64,000 nt of DNA from RYN-230 sp963813975. Lineage in GTDB: Bacteria; Actinomycetota; Actinomycetes; Streptosporangiales; Streptosporangiaceae. Positions 7,863 to 16,189 of this stretch are shown here, in pieces. The notes under the pieces were generated by a model. That model made no database searches. It saw nothing but the letters and a program-made list of their open reading frames with translations, and was not told the DNA's origin. Made by a program: the position numbers and the translations under genes. The stretch spans positions 992,001-1,056,000 of the forward strand of contig CAWFAP010000001.1 of assembly GCA_963813975.1 (NCBI GenBank), written 5' to 3'. Position 1 is the first letter of the stretch. Each line of letters opens with the position of its first letter.

Positions 7863-9620
7863 TTAACCCGGGGGCGGGACCAGGCGCAGGCCGTGCCGGG
7901 GCGGGGTCGTCACGGCCTGGCCGTCGCCGGGCACCGCGGTCAGGGTGAGCCCGAATACGTGCGACTGAAGCTCGTTGGTGCTGATCCCGATCGAGGACGC
8001 GATCGTGGCCGGGGTCTCGCCGCCGTCCCGGATGGCCCGGAATACCTTGGCCAGCAGCTGCGAGGATTCGCGCTCGATCCCCTGCGGCTCGCTGTGCCGG
8101 TAGCCGAGCCGGGATAGCTGCACGCACGCAGTCCGGTACCCCCACTCGGTCAGCAGGTCCAGCTCGCGCAGCCGGTGGGCCAGCGCCATCGCCGACACCT
8201 TCCAGATCCGCTTGGCCTCCACGATGCGGGCCGGGGTGGCATCGAGCAGCCCCTGGGCCAGGATGCTGGCCCGGGGCATGAGAAACGTGGCGGCGAAGCG
8301 GTTGGCCTCGGCCTCGGCGGCCGGGCGGCTGGCTACCTGGTGCTCCCCGTGCAGGACGAGATGGCCCAGTTCGTGGGCGGCGTCGAAGCGGCCCCGCTCG
8401 CCGCTCTTGCCGGTGGCCAGGAAGATGAACGGCCGCCCCTGCCAGTACAGCGAGTACGCGTCCAGCTCGGTGTTCTCGGCGGTCAGCGAGTAGATCCGGG
8501 CCCCCCGGGATTCGAGCAGGTGCAGGACGTTGCTGACCGGGCGCTCGCCCAGGCCCCAGCGGGCCCGGACCACCTCGGCGGCGGCCTCGGGATCGTGGCC
8601 GGTGAGACCCGGGATGTCGGTGTCCGGCAGCCGGAACCTCGTGTCGATCCAGTCGTTGATCAGCAACGCGACCCGGCCCGCGCTCAGCGCCCGGTCCCGC
8701 TGCCGGGCGGTCATCTTGCTCAGGGCCCGGAAGCTCACCGCGTCCTCGGGAATCTCGTCCACGTCCGGTGCGCCGAGGAACCCGGGGGACACATCGAGAG
8801 CCCGGCCCAGCTGCAGCAAAGTGTCGGCGGACGGTTCCTGGTGGCCGTTTTCGTACAGGGAGATGCTGCGGGTGCTCAGCCCGGTCAGCCCGGCCAGCTG
8901 GGTCAGGGTGAGCCCCCGCCGCTTGCGGGCGATCGCCAGCCGGGACGGGGTCAGGACCGCCGCCTGTCCGCGCGGCATCAGAGCCAGGCTCACCTCGACG
9001 ACGATGCCCCGGTCCCCGGCGGAGTCGGGCGGGACCAGCCGCTCGGCGAGGCGGATCTCAGCCCGGGGGAAGACGGGCAGGATGATCCGCTCTGCCCAGC
9101 GCGTGATGCGGCCGTCGTCGATGCCGTCCGGGAGCGACAGCTCGACGTGGAACCCGTCCCCGGCGGTGTGGAACAGCAGCAGCCAGGTCAGCAGCTGATC
9201 GCGCGCGGGCAGGTCACCGGGGTCGAAGTCGCCGAAGTCCAGCGCCAGCTGCTCGTTCACCCCGACCGCGCGGACGGTGGCGTATCCCTTGGCGTACGTG
9301 GGCGCGGGCAGCAGTCCGGCCAGGCCGGTGACATCGTCCCCCGTGGTCGCCACGATCGCGAACTGCCCGCTGGGGTGGATCGTGCGCGGGAGGTTCCGGG
9401 GATTGTCGAAGCCCCAGCCGAGCGGGACGAGTTCCTCGCGCAGGAACCGGTTGGTCTGGGCCCAGCGGGTCAGGCCTTCCATGAGCGGCGGGTCGAACGG
9501 CGTGCAGAACGCCGCCTCGGCGTCGGCCTGGCGCACCACCCGCTCAAGCAGGCCGGGGCTCAGGCCCAGTTCGGCGAGCCGGTCGATCGCCTCGTGGGCC
9601 ACGAGGACCCGTGCCGTCAT
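7863..9620 (-). CDS. XRE-family regulator fused to an ImmA/IrrE-type metallopeptidase, with extra N-terminal domain
   Basis: 585 residues from an ATG with GGGAGG seven bases upstream. Residues 1-220 form a domain I do not recognise. About 224-285 is a Cro/C1-type helix-turn-helix (RKRRGLTLTQLAGLTGLSTR, then SISLYENGHQEP). Then comes an ImmA/IrrE (DUF955) region with the zinc motif in RFDAAHELGHLVLHGEH, where HELGH is the metal-binding and catalytic helix. A C-terminal helical tail contains PATIASSIGISTNELQSHVF, possibly a second helix-turn-helix. Such proteins cleave or sense a partner repressor and control stress, mobile-element or toxin genes. The fused N-terminal domain is unusual. A concentric palindrome lies 35 bases upstream, suggesting autoregulation. 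Confidence 0.85.
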   Translation of the reverse strand: MTARVLVAHEAIDRLAELGLSPGLLERVVRQADAEAAFCTPFDPPLMEGLTRWAQTNRFLREELVPLGWGFDNPRNLPRTIHPSGQFAIVATTGDDVTGLAGLLPAPTYAKGYATVRAVGVNEQLALDFGDFDPGDLPARDQLLTWLLLFHTAGDGFHVELSLPDGIDDGRITRWAERIILPVFPRAEIRLAERLVPPDSAGDRGIVVEVSLALMPRGQAAVLTPSRLAIARKRRGLTLTQLAGLTGLSTRSISLYENGHQEPSADTLLQLGRALDVSPGFLGAPDVDEIPEDAVSFRALSKMTARQRDRALSAGRVALLINDWIDTRFRLPDTDIPGLTGHDPEAAAEVVRARWGLGERPVSNVLHLLESRGARIYSLTAENTELDAYSLYWQGRPFIFLATGKSGERGRFDAAHELGHLVLHGEHQVASRPAAEAEANRFAATFLMPRASILAQGLLDATPARIVEAKRIWKVSAMALAHRLRELDLLTEWGYRTACVQLSRLGYRHSEPQGIERESSQLLAKVFRAIRDGGETPATIASSIGISTNELQSHVFGLTLTAVPGDGQAVTTPPRHGLRLVPPPG

Positions 9621-9654
9621 CGTGACCTCCCGCCGGCCTTGGGCCAAACCCTCT

Positions 9655-9698
9655 ACTTCACGAAACCATACCTCAGCTGAGGAGGCAGAACGTGAAGT
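9655..9698. promoter_or_regulatory. Concentric double palindrome, probable operator of the XRE-ImmA gene
   Basis: Outer arms ACTTCACG (9655-9662) and CGTGAAGT (9691-9698) are a perfect inverted pair. The inner CCTCAGCTGAGG (9671-9682) is a perfect palindrome. Both have the same centre (9676.5) with equal 8-base gaps. Confidence 0.65.
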
Positions 9699-9737
9699 CG
9701 CCAGCTGTGCTGACCGCGAGTGGCGCACGCCCGCGGT

Positions 9738-10979
9738 TCAGCGCCCGTGGACCACGGTGATCCGGGTCGTCCTGACTTCGATGTGCGCTCCCTGCGCCGT
9801 GAGGAGCCTGGCGTCCGCCCGGCTGGTGACGCCGGCCCGGGCAGCGAAGGATGGCTGGTGGCCGGCGACGGTCCCGGTGAACCGGACGTGGTCCTGTGGC
9901 CGGACGCGCAGGGGCTCCAGCGGGCCGACCAGCTCGACCCATAGCCGCGCGCGGGCCGTTCCCACCCAGAACCCGTTGTGGGCCACGACCGATTGCACGG
10001 TGGCTCCCGAGGCGCGTACCGGCTCGCCGATCATGGACCGGAGCGAGTTGCCGGTGCTGGCCTGCGGGACGGGCTGGCCGGCGACGAACAGCTGGCTGAT
10101 CACCGGGACCGGGGCCGCCGGGGGATCCGGCCGGTGCGGATGGTGCGCCGGGCCGCCTAGCGTCCTGGCCGCGATCACGGCCCCGGCCACCACGACCGCC
10201 GAGCCTGTCGCTACCGACGCCGCGGCCTGCCCGGGCTGGGCCCGGGCCTTGCTGGCGGCCCAGGCCAGCAGGCCGAAAGGCAGCGTGATGGCGGTCAGGG
10301 CGATGTTCCGTCGCTCCAGGGGCTCGCTGAGCGTGGCGCATGTCCCGCAGTCGAGCAGATGCTGGCCGGCGTCGAGGTCCCGCTGGCGGCGGGTATCGCC
10401 GCTGGAGATGGCGAGCAGGACCCGGTAGCACGCGGGGGTGGGCAGCTCGATATGGCGGAAGGCCAGCAGGTATTCCAGGCGGAGCCGGGCCCGGGTCCGC
10501 GACATCCGGACTCGCAGGGCGCCCCGGGATTCCCGCGGGGCGCCCGGCGGGGCAGGGACGGTGCGGCCTGGGCCTGTGACCCCCGGGGAGAGATCGCTGT
10601 AGTAGGTGAGGAAGTCGCGGCGCTCCTGAGGGGACAGCCGGGCCAGCGCCGCCGTCATCGCCCGGCGGCTTTCCCCGGCGAGCACCACATCCTCGGGCCG
10701 GGCGGGTTCATTCAGGTCGAGCAGCCGTGAGACGCCCCGGGCCCGGCGTGCGGAAGTGGTGGCATGGGAGCTGACCAGATTTCGTGCCGTCACGATGGCG
10801 TAGGGGAGGACTGCCTCGGGAGTGAGCCGTTCATGAGCCGCGAGCAGGCGCTCGAGGCAGTCCTGGACCAGGTCGTCGATGTCCGCGGAATTCGCCGCCC
10901 GGGCGGCCACGACTCGCCGGATGACGGGCTCGGCCGCCAGCACCTCACGCACGGAGGCGGCCGTCGCCGACTTCACCAC
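9738..10979 (-). CDS. Sigma-70-like factor fused to a zinc-finger anti-sigma/membrane module
   Basis: 413 residues from GTG-GTG with AAGGAG eight bases upstream. Residues about 10-90 form a sigma region 2 (ADIDDLVQDCLERLLAAHER). A region-4-like helical part follows (MTAALARLSPQERRDFLTYY ... RMSRTRARLRLEYLLAF). Then comes HLLDCGTCATLSEP, an HxxxCxxC motif like the zinc anti-sigma (ZAS) domain, a membrane segment (about IALTAITLPFGLLAW plus a second hydrophobic stretch), and a C-terminal beta-rich domain outside. In the usual arrangement these are two genes. A single chain would tether a sigma-like domain to the membrane, implying release by proteolysis or a non-standard regulator. The order of domains is directly readable; the mechanism is inference. 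Confidence 0.75.
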   Translation of the reverse strand: MVKSATAASVREVLAAEPVIRRVVAARAANSADIDDLVQDCLERLLAAHERLTPEAVLPYAIVTARNLVSSHATTSARRARGVSRLLDLNEPARPEDVVLAGESRRAMTAALARLSPQERRDFLTYYSDLSPGVTGPGRTVPAPPGAPRESRGALRVRMSRTRARLRLEYLLAFRHIELPTPACYRVLLAISSGDTRRQRDLDAGQHLLDCGTCATLSEPLERRNIALTAITLPFGLLAWAASKARAQPGQAAASVATGSAVVVAGAVIAARTLGGPAHHPHRPDPPAAPVPVISQLFVAGQPVPQASTGNSLRSMIGEPVRASGATVQSVVAHNGFWVGTARARLWVELVGPLEPLRVRPQDHVRFTGTVAGHQPSFAARAGVTSRADARLLTAQGAHIEVRTTRITVVHGR

Positions 10980-11295
10980 TCGCTCGTCTCCTTGGTTGCG
11001 ACGGACCCTGACCGTGCCGGGAGATAGCCGGCCCGTGACCGCGTGGCCGATCACCGAAGTCGGGTCGTCCAGCCGGTGTTGTGGCTGGCACGGCTACCCG
11101 CACCGGCTGTGGCTAAGCGGAATGAACCCCCGCGTATGCGGCAGTTTCGGATTTCCGCGTAACGCCGGGCCCTCACGCCGCTTTCAGTACCGGAAGCGCT
11201 GCCTCGGCCGGGACCCCGGCGCCACGGGGGCCCAGGGACCCGGCGGAGGAGCGTCGCCGCGAGGAATCCATGCCCCGAACCGCAAGGAGAAGTAC
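10980..11295. other. Divergent intergenic region between the sigma fusion and the PRC-barrel gene
   Basis: Carries the promoters of both flanking units. A GC-rich stretch precedes the AAGGAG of the PRC gene. No frame or clear operator is recognised. Confidence 0.5.
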
Positions 11296-12144
11296 ATGAC
11301 CACCCCGCAGCAGTGGGACAGCCTGATCGGCCTGACCGCGGTCAACGCCGGCCGTGACAAGATCGGGAAAGTCGGCCAGGTCTACCTCGACGACCGCACC
11401 GGCCAGCCGGAGTGGGTCACCGTGAGCACCGGCCTGCTCGGCACCCGGGAGAGCTTCGCCCCGCTCTACAGCAGCGCGGTCCGCGACGGCGAGCTGGTCC
11501 TCGCCGTGCCGAGGCAACTCGTCAAGGACGCTCCCAGTGTGGAGAACGACGGCCATCTCGGTGAAGCGGAGATCGACGCCCTGTACCAGCACTACGCCGG
11601 GCACCTGGATCCCGCCTCCGGCACCGGCGGGAGCCAGCCTGGCGGTGGGCAGTATGCCGGCGGTTACGCCGGCAGCGGGTCCGGGGCGGCCGAGGGGGAC
11701 GCCCCGGACCGCGTCCAGGGCCAGGACACCTCGGGTCCCACCACCGATGAGGCGATGACCCGTTCGGAGGAACGCCTGCGGGTCGGCACCGAGAACGTCG
11801 CGGCCGGCCGGGCGCGGCTGCGCAAGTACGTCGTCACCGAGAACGTGACCACCAGCGTGCCCGTCAGCCATGAAGAAGTCCGGCTGGAGCGGGAGCCGAT
11901 CACCGACGCCAACCGGGACGCGGCCCGGTCCGGTCCGGACATCAGCGAGGAAGAGCACGAGGTTACCCTGCACGCCGAGCGGCCCGTCGTGGCTAAGGAG
12001 ACCGTCCCCGTTGAGCGTGTCCGCCTCGGCACCGAGACCGTGACCGAAGAACAGCAGGTCAGCGAGCAGGTGCGCAAGGAGCAGATCGACGAGCCCGACG
12101 TGGACGCCGATTCCCGCGCCTCGGATGGCCGGGAGAATTCATGA
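11296..12144 (+). CDS. PRC-barrel / DUF2382 (YsnF-AvaK) stress protein
   Basis: 282 residues, ATG with AAGGAG at good spacing. The N-terminal 80 residues form a PRC-barrel (GLTAVNAGRDKIGKVGQVYL, then PEWVTVSTGLLG). A Gly/Ser-rich linker (about 115-150) follows, and then a DUF2382 domain with its characteristic repeats (RLRVGTENVAAGRARLRKYV, EEVRLEREPI, RPVVAKETVPVERVRLGTET). Proteins of this build are induced under envelope, osmotic or heat stress in actinobacteria and cyanobacteria. The stop overlaps the next start (ATGA), so it is translated together with the mechanosensitive-type membrane protein, supporting an osmotic or envelope stress function. Confidence 0.85.
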   Translation: MTTPQQWDSLIGLTAVNAGRDKIGKVGQVYLDDRTGQPEWVTVSTGLLGTRESFAPLYSSAVRDGELVLAVPRQLVKDAPSVENDGHLGEAEIDALYQHYAGHLDPASGTGGSQPGGGQYAGGYAGSGSGAAEGDAPDRVQGQDTSGPTTDEAMTRSEERLRVGTENVAAGRARLRKYVVTENVTTSVPVSHEEVRLEREPITDANRDAARSGPDISEEEHEVTLHAERPVVAKETVPVERVRLGTETVTEEQQVSEQVRKEQIDEPDVDADSRASDGRENS

Positions 12145-12980
12145 CCGCAGAAGCATCGGTCAATTTCGGGTCCGGCGTGTCCAGTGCCTGGTCCAACGTG
12201 GCCACGTTTGTCCCGAAGTTCGTCGTCTTCCTGATCATCTTGGTCGTCGGTTATCTCGTGGCCAAGGCCATCGCCAAGATCTTGTCGAGGGTGCTCACCC
12301 GGGTCGGGTTTGACCGCGTGGTCGAGCGGGGCGGGATAAAGCGGGCTCTGGACCGGTCGCAGTACGACGCGTCCGACATCCTGGCCAAGCTCGTCTACTA
12401 CGCGATCATGTTGTTCGTGCTGTCGACCGCGTTCGGCGTGTTCGGCCGCAACCCGATCAGCGACTACCTGCACGCGGTCATCGCCTACCTGCCGCTGGTG
12501 TTCGTGGCCATCGTCATCGTGGTGATCGCCGCCGCAATAGCCGCGGCGGCCAAGCGGCTGATCGAGGGGAGTCTGGCCGGTCTCACCTACGCGACGACCG
12601 TGGCCAACCTGGCCTCGGGTTTCATCATGGCCATCGGGGTCATCGCCGCGCTGGACCAGCTGCATATCGCCGCGAACGTTGTCAACGCCATCCTGTACGC
12701 CGGGCTGGCCGCCCTGGTCGGCATCGCCATCGTCGCGGTCGGCGGGGGCGGCATCAGGACCATGTCGCAGCGCTGGGAAGCCGCAGCGGCGCGGTACGAC
12801 GAGGAGAAGCCGAAGATCTCCGCGGCCGCCCGGAACGCGCCGAGCCTCTCCGAGCAGGCCCGCCAGTACACCGGCGATGACCGTGGGCCCTCCTACGGCG
12901 CCACCGCGCCGGGGCCCGAGTTCACCCGCCCGTATGGCCAGCAGGGCGACGACCTGGGCCCTGGGCGCCGCGGGGTGTAA
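12141..12980 (+). CDS. Mechanosensitive-channel-type TM-helix membrane protein
   Basis: 279 residues. Hydrophobic segments lie at about 22-45 (FVVFLIILVVGYLVAKAIAK), 83-105, 115-140 and 150-200, with the conserved-looking TM_helix signature (GFDRVVERGGIKRALDR, SQYDASDILAKLVYYAIML). This family pads the MscS-like channels but lacks the MscS beta domain. The C-terminal 75 residues are hydrophilic. It is coupled to the PRC/DUF2382 gene by an ATGA overlap and followed by a strong hairpin at 13036, so these two genes form a closed operon. Osmotic-tension sensing is a reasonable inference. Confidence 0.8.
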   Translation: MTAEASVNFGSGVSSAWSNVATFVPKFVVFLIILVVGYLVAKAIAKILSRVLTRVGFDRVVERGGIKRALDRSQYDASDILAKLVYYAIMLFVLSTAFGVFGRNPISDYLHAVIAYLPLVFVAIVIVVIAAAIAAAAKRLIEGSLAGLTYATTVANLASGFIMAIGVIAALDQLHIAANVVNAILYAGLAALVGIAIVAVGGGGIRTMSQRWEAAAARYDEEKPKISAAARNAPSLSEQARQYTGDDRGPSYGATAPGPEFTRPYGQQGDDLGPGRRGV

Positions 12981-13035
12981 GCCGGCCAGGACGGCCGCCG
13001 GCTGGCCGCGGCTACCGGCTTACCGGAAACTACAT

Positions 13036-13075
13036 GGCGGCCTGCGCGCGATCATCCGATCGCGCGCAGGCCGCC
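13036..13075 (+). terminator. Perfect 18-bp-stem hairpin terminator
   Basis: Two perfectly complementary 18-base arms (13036-13053 and 13058-13075) enclose the loop ATCC and are followed by CTATTCTG. It closes the PRC/TM-helix operon. There is no U-tract, as is common in actinomycetes. Confidence 0.8.
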
Positions 13076-13361
13076 CTATTCTGTATGGCCCGCCGCGCGG
13101 AGCGCATGCCCAATCGTATTATTGGCACCATAGCTGAAAATCCGAGTTAACCGAATTAGGCCGTCGCGGGCTGGATGGGCCTAAACTCCTGGCGGGTTTT
13201 CCTTTCTTATCCTTGCGCTGCCGTGACCCGCGTGATCAACTTGGAATCTGGCACGGGGCGCTGACCTGCTCGGTTGCGGGCGCTCGCGGTCGCTACTGCT
13301 GCGCATCCCACTAAAGGGCGGCGCGCCCAGGCACCTGCAGCGTTGAGCGGAGGGGAAACGC
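13076..13361. other. Long leader before a small membrane protein gene
   Basis: 286 bases, notably AT-richer around 13110-13215 (ATCGTATTATTGG, TTAACCGAATTAGG, CGGGTTTTCC). It must hold the promoter of the 46-residue ORF. No known riboswitch is recognised, though the length allows a structured leader. Confidence 0.4.
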
Positions 13362-13502
13362 GTGCTGGCGAAGCTAACAGGCTGGATCGTGGGAATCCTG
13401 GTCGTGGTCTGGATTGTGTCCACCCCGGCCGGGGCCGGTAATGACGTGCATAACTGGATTTCGGGCATCCTGTCCTTTTTCCAGCATCTCGCCAAGGGGT
13501 GA
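13362..13502 (+). CDS. Small conserved actinobacterial membrane protein (46 aa)
   Basis: GTG start with GCGGAGGGG six bases upstream. The product is MLAKLTGWIVGILVVVWIVS, then TPAGAGNDVHNWISG and a hydrophobic amphipathic end, FFQHLAKG. A single transmembrane helix, a Pro-Ala-Gly turn and a C-terminal amphipathic helix are typical of tiny membrane proteins found widely in actinomycetes, usually annotated as hypothetical. The function is unknown. The good ribosome site and hydrophobic pattern make it a real gene despite its size. It converges on the PadR operon. Confidence 0.7.
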   Translation: MLAKLTGWIVGILVVVWIVSTPAGAGNDVHNWISGILSFFQHLAKG

Positions 13503-13532
13503 GTCAAGGGGCCGGGTCCGGGGCCGGGCGGC

Positions 13533-14491
13533 CTAGGCTTCCCGGCCTCCGGCCGCCGTCCGCCGGACGGAGCGCAACGCCCTCGCGAGCAGCACGCCCA
13601 GGATGACCGCGAACGGCAGGAAGCTCAGCGTGATCCGCAGCGGGCCGCCCCACACGGCCGCCGTCCAGCCAGGACCGGTGTAGGCCAGCGGCGGCACCAG
13701 CCACCCCACCGTGGCGTAGTAGGCGAGGACCGACAGCAGGCACCCCAGGCGCCTGTTCAGCGGGGATCCCAGCATCATCCCGGTGAGGATGACGAAGATC
13801 ACGGCGACGGTGACGGCCTCCCATACGGTCGGATGGCCTCGCCACAGCGCGTACCAGACCAGCCCCACCCCGGCCGCGGCCGGGGTGACGACCGCAAGTG
13901 CCCAGCGCTTCCCGGTCATCAACTGCAGGCCCCGCCGCGGGCCGGGCGACGCCAGGAGAGCGACCGCCTCCAGTGCGAGGGCGGCAACCAGTCCATGGAC
14001 TGCGGTACCGCGGAGCTCCAGCCACCGGTGCCGTAAACGACGACCGCGAGATAGACCAGCATGCCGGTGGCGGCCACACCCGCGACGCGCCGCAGCCGCA
14101 GCAGGACCAGCGTGGCCAGGATGAGCCAGGGGCCGGTCAACACGGCGAACGACAGCAGTGACCCGGCAGAGTCCGCGCTCCCGCCGGTCGTGGTCGCCTG
14201 GGTCGCCAGGAACACGCGGCCGGAGTAGGCGAGCAGCAGAACCGGCACCACTGCGCTCGTGACCGCGAGAGTGTCAGCCCAGCCCTTCCGGGCGTCGTCG
14301 TGGTGCGGATGGAGCCTGATCAGCAGCGCACCCCAGATCAGGTCGGTCGCGTCTTTCCGTCCCGGCCACCGCTGCCCGGGTGTCGCCCCGGTCATCAGCA
14401 CCCCGAGCATCTCGTCCTGGTGCTGGCGCCGGTGCTCCGCCGGATAGATGGCCAGCAGCCGCCGGTAGCGGCTCTCCAGCGTGCCGTTCAT
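13533..14491 (-). pseudogene. PadR-linked multi-spanning membrane protein, split by a frameshift
   Basis: Two abutting frames form one protein. The first (14491 to about 13990) starts MNGTLESRYRRLLAIYPAEH and has hydrophobic segments LAVTSAVVPVLLLAY and WLILATLVLL. The second carries on as VAALALEAVALLASPGPRRG, then GKRWALAVV and further membrane helices, ending VRRTAAGGREA. The switch lies at about 13986-13991 and is explained by one missing base. Together they would give about 319 residues with six or so transmembrane helices. The ATG overlaps the PadR stop (ATGA). Such permease-like proteins are routinely paired with PadR repressors in actinomycetes; the cargo is unknown. Either a pseudogene or a sequencing indel. 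Confidence 0.65.
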
Positions 14492-14820
14492 GCCAGGCCC
14501 CCGAGCAGGCCGAGGCGCCGGGCCGCCACGGCGGTGTGGGCCCGGACCCGTTCGACCTCGGCCGCCAGCCGCTCCGCCCCCGGCGGGGTGAGCCGGTAAT
14601 AACGGCGCAGCCTGGTGGCCACGACCTCCTCCCGGTCCACCTCGACCAGCCCTTCGCCGGCCAGGCGGTCCAGGGCGGCGTACAGCGTCCCGGCGCGCAG
14701 CGTGACCCGGCCGCCGGAGATGTCGGCGACGTCGGTCATGATCCCGTAGCCGTGCTGGGAGCCGTCCGCGAGCGCGGTGAGGATCAGGAACGTGGGTTCC
14801 TGCAGCGGACGCTGGCTCAT
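14488..14820 (-). CDS. PadR-family transcriptional repressor
   Basis: 110 residues starting at ATG 14820. The winged helix is clear: EPTFLILTALADGSQHGYGI, VADISGGRVTLRAGTLYAAL, DRLAGEGLVEVDREEV, then RRYYRLTPPGAERLAAEVER. PadR proteins respond to phenolics, drugs or antimicrobial peptides and usually repress a linked transporter and themselves. The -10 hexamer ends six bases before the ATG, so the transcript is probably leaderless. An ATAC-N11-GTAT dyad lies across the promoter. It is co-translated with the broken membrane protein that follows. Confidence 0.88.
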   Translation of the reverse strand: MSQRPLQEPTFLILTALADGSQHGYGIMTDVADISGGRVTLRAGTLYAALDRLAGEGLVEVDREEVVATRLRRYYRLTPPGAERLAAEVERVRAHTAVAARRLGLLGGLA

Positions 14821-14826
14821 GTCATC

Positions 14827-14855
14827 GTTATATACCGCCGATTTGAGTATCACAA
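14827..14855 (-). promoter_or_regulatory. PadR promoter with embedded dyad; leaderless start
   Basis: Minus strand TTGTGA (14850-14855), 17-base spacer, TATAAC (14827-14832), then six bases to the ATG. The dyad ATAC-N11-GTAT lies between the hexamers, as expected for autorepression. Confidence 0.6.
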
Positions 14856-14906
14856 GAGACGGCCGTCATTCGCGAACGGGCCGGCCCGCGGTCCTGCGGC
14901 CCGGGG

Positions 14907-15257
14907 CTAGGCGACGGCCGGGGGCTCGGTGACCGCTTCGGCGCGGGAGTGACCGATGATCACGGCCTCGACTGCGGCGGGGTCGTCGGGCGTGATGAAC
15001 GGGAGGATCGCGGCGCCTGTGTCCAGGATCAGCGCGGTGCTCTTGCCCGGCCGGCCCGGGTCGAGGCTGGCCCAGTAGCGCAGCGTCGTGCTGCCCCAGA
15101 TCCGTCCCCGGCCGGTGAAGCTGCCGGTCGGCACCCGGCGGACAGTGCGGATCGCACTGTAGGGGACCCGCTTGGTGCCCCACGGGAAGTAGTAGCCGTG
15201 GATGAGCACGGCGTCGTCCGTGCACTCGATCCAGCGATCCCGGTACAGCGTGCTCAT
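14907..15257 (-). CDS. Small PH-like domain protein of unknown function
   Basis: 116 residues from the ATG preceded by AAGGGCGGC. The sequence is beta-rich with alternating hydrophobic residues: RDRWIECTDDAVLIHGYYFP, RVPYSAIRTVRRV, and WASLDPGRPGKSTALILDTG. This looks like a small bacterial pleckstrin-homology-like fold that follows a strand-turn pattern. There is no signal peptide or membrane helix. It is a single gene between the PadR operon and an SDR. The family resemblance is by eye only. Confidence 0.6.
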   Translation of the reverse strand: MSTLYRDRWIECTDDAVLIHGYYFPWGTKRVPYSAIRTVRRVPTGSFTGRGRIWGSTTLRYWASLDPGRPGKSTALILDTGAAILPFITPDDPAAVEAVIIGHSRAEAVTEPPAVA

Positions 15258-15388
15258 GGTGCCGCCCTTCGTGCCGTTGCGGCCGGTTCCCCGGCACCTG
15301 GCTCCCCGCCGCGGCCGGCCGCGGTGCCGCCGCTGCCCCATTATCCGCCTGATTACCGGCGGCAGCGGGCGTGAGGATCCGGGCCGGG

Positions 15389-16189
15389 TCAGTAGTGAAT
15401 GGCGCCCGGCGCGCCACCGCCGACGGCGATGGCGTCGCCGTTGATGGCCACGCTGCGCGGGGAGGCCAGGAAGGCGACGACATCAGCCACCTCGGCCGCG
15501 GTGATGATGCGGCCGATGCTGCTGCCCGCGGCCAGGCTCGCCGCAGCCTCGGCCTCGGTGCTGCCGCGGGCGGCGGCGTAGCCGGCGATCATGGCCGGGG
15601 TGCGCTCCGTCGCGGTCAGGCCCGGGTGCACCACCGTGACGTTGATGCCGGCCGGGCCCAGCTCGTCCGCCAGGGTCTTGGCCAGCGCCGCGACGGCGAC
15701 GTTGCGGATCGAGCCGGATGGCGTGCTCACGCTGCGGGCGGCCAGGCCGCTGATGTTGATGATCCGGCCCCAGCCCCCGGCGATCATGTACGGGGCGGCG
15801 GCCCGCGCACAGCGCACGTAGCCGAGCACCTTAGTGTCGATCGCCGTGAGCAGATCGGCGTCGACCAGGTCGGCCAGGGCCCGGGAGGAGCCCGGGGCGG
15901 CAGGCTCGGCGGCATTGTTGACCAGGATGTCGATCCCGCCCAGCTCGCCGGCAGCGCGGGCGGCGGCGGCGCGGACCGCTCCGTCATCGGTGGTGTCGGA
16001 AGGCAGGGCCAGCACCCGGCGGCCGTGCGCCGCCGCCAGCTCCCTGGCCGCCAGGTCGAGCTGGGCCGGGTCGCGGGCCAGCAGGGCGAGGTCCGCTCCC
16101 TCAGCGGCGAGCGCGCCGGCAATCGCATATCCGATGCCGCGGCTCCCGCCGGTGACGACGGCCCGCTTGCCGGTCAGTTGCAAGTCCAT
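15389..16189 (-). CDS. SDR-family protein of the divergent type lacking YxxxK
   Basis: 266 residues, ATG with AAGGGA upstream. The Rossmann signature TGGSRGIGYAIAGALA is near the N terminus and NNAA follows strand four (DILVNNAAEP). Where the catalytic YxxxK should be, the sequence reads SGSIRNVAVAALAKTLADEL: tyrosine is Gly and lysine is Asn. I recall a recurrent actinobacterial SDR subgroup with the same substitution, so this may be natural divergence rather than decay. The C-terminal SSIGRIITAAEVADVVAFLA, then NGDAIAVGGGA is typical. A reductase with altered chemistry or a non-catalytic binder are both possible. Confidence 0.8.
   Translation of the reverse strand: MDLQLTGKRAVVTGGSRGIGYAIAGALAAEGADLALLARDPAQLDLAARELAAAHGRRVLALPSDTTDDGAVRAAAARAAGELGGIDILVNNAAEPAAPGSSRALADLVDADLLTAIDTKVLGYVRCARAAAPYMIAGGWGRIINISGLAARSVSTPSGSIRNVAVAALAKTLADELGPAGINVTVVHPGLTATERTPAMIAGYAAARGSTEAEAAASLAAGSSIGRIITAAEVADVVAFLASPRSVAINGDAIAVGGGAPGAIHY

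Noticed and set aside
13076..13361. Possible riboswitch before the 46-residue protein
   Set aside because: No match to a known consensus (c-di-AMP, cobalamin, glycine) could be drawn from the bases; kept only as an unassigned leader.
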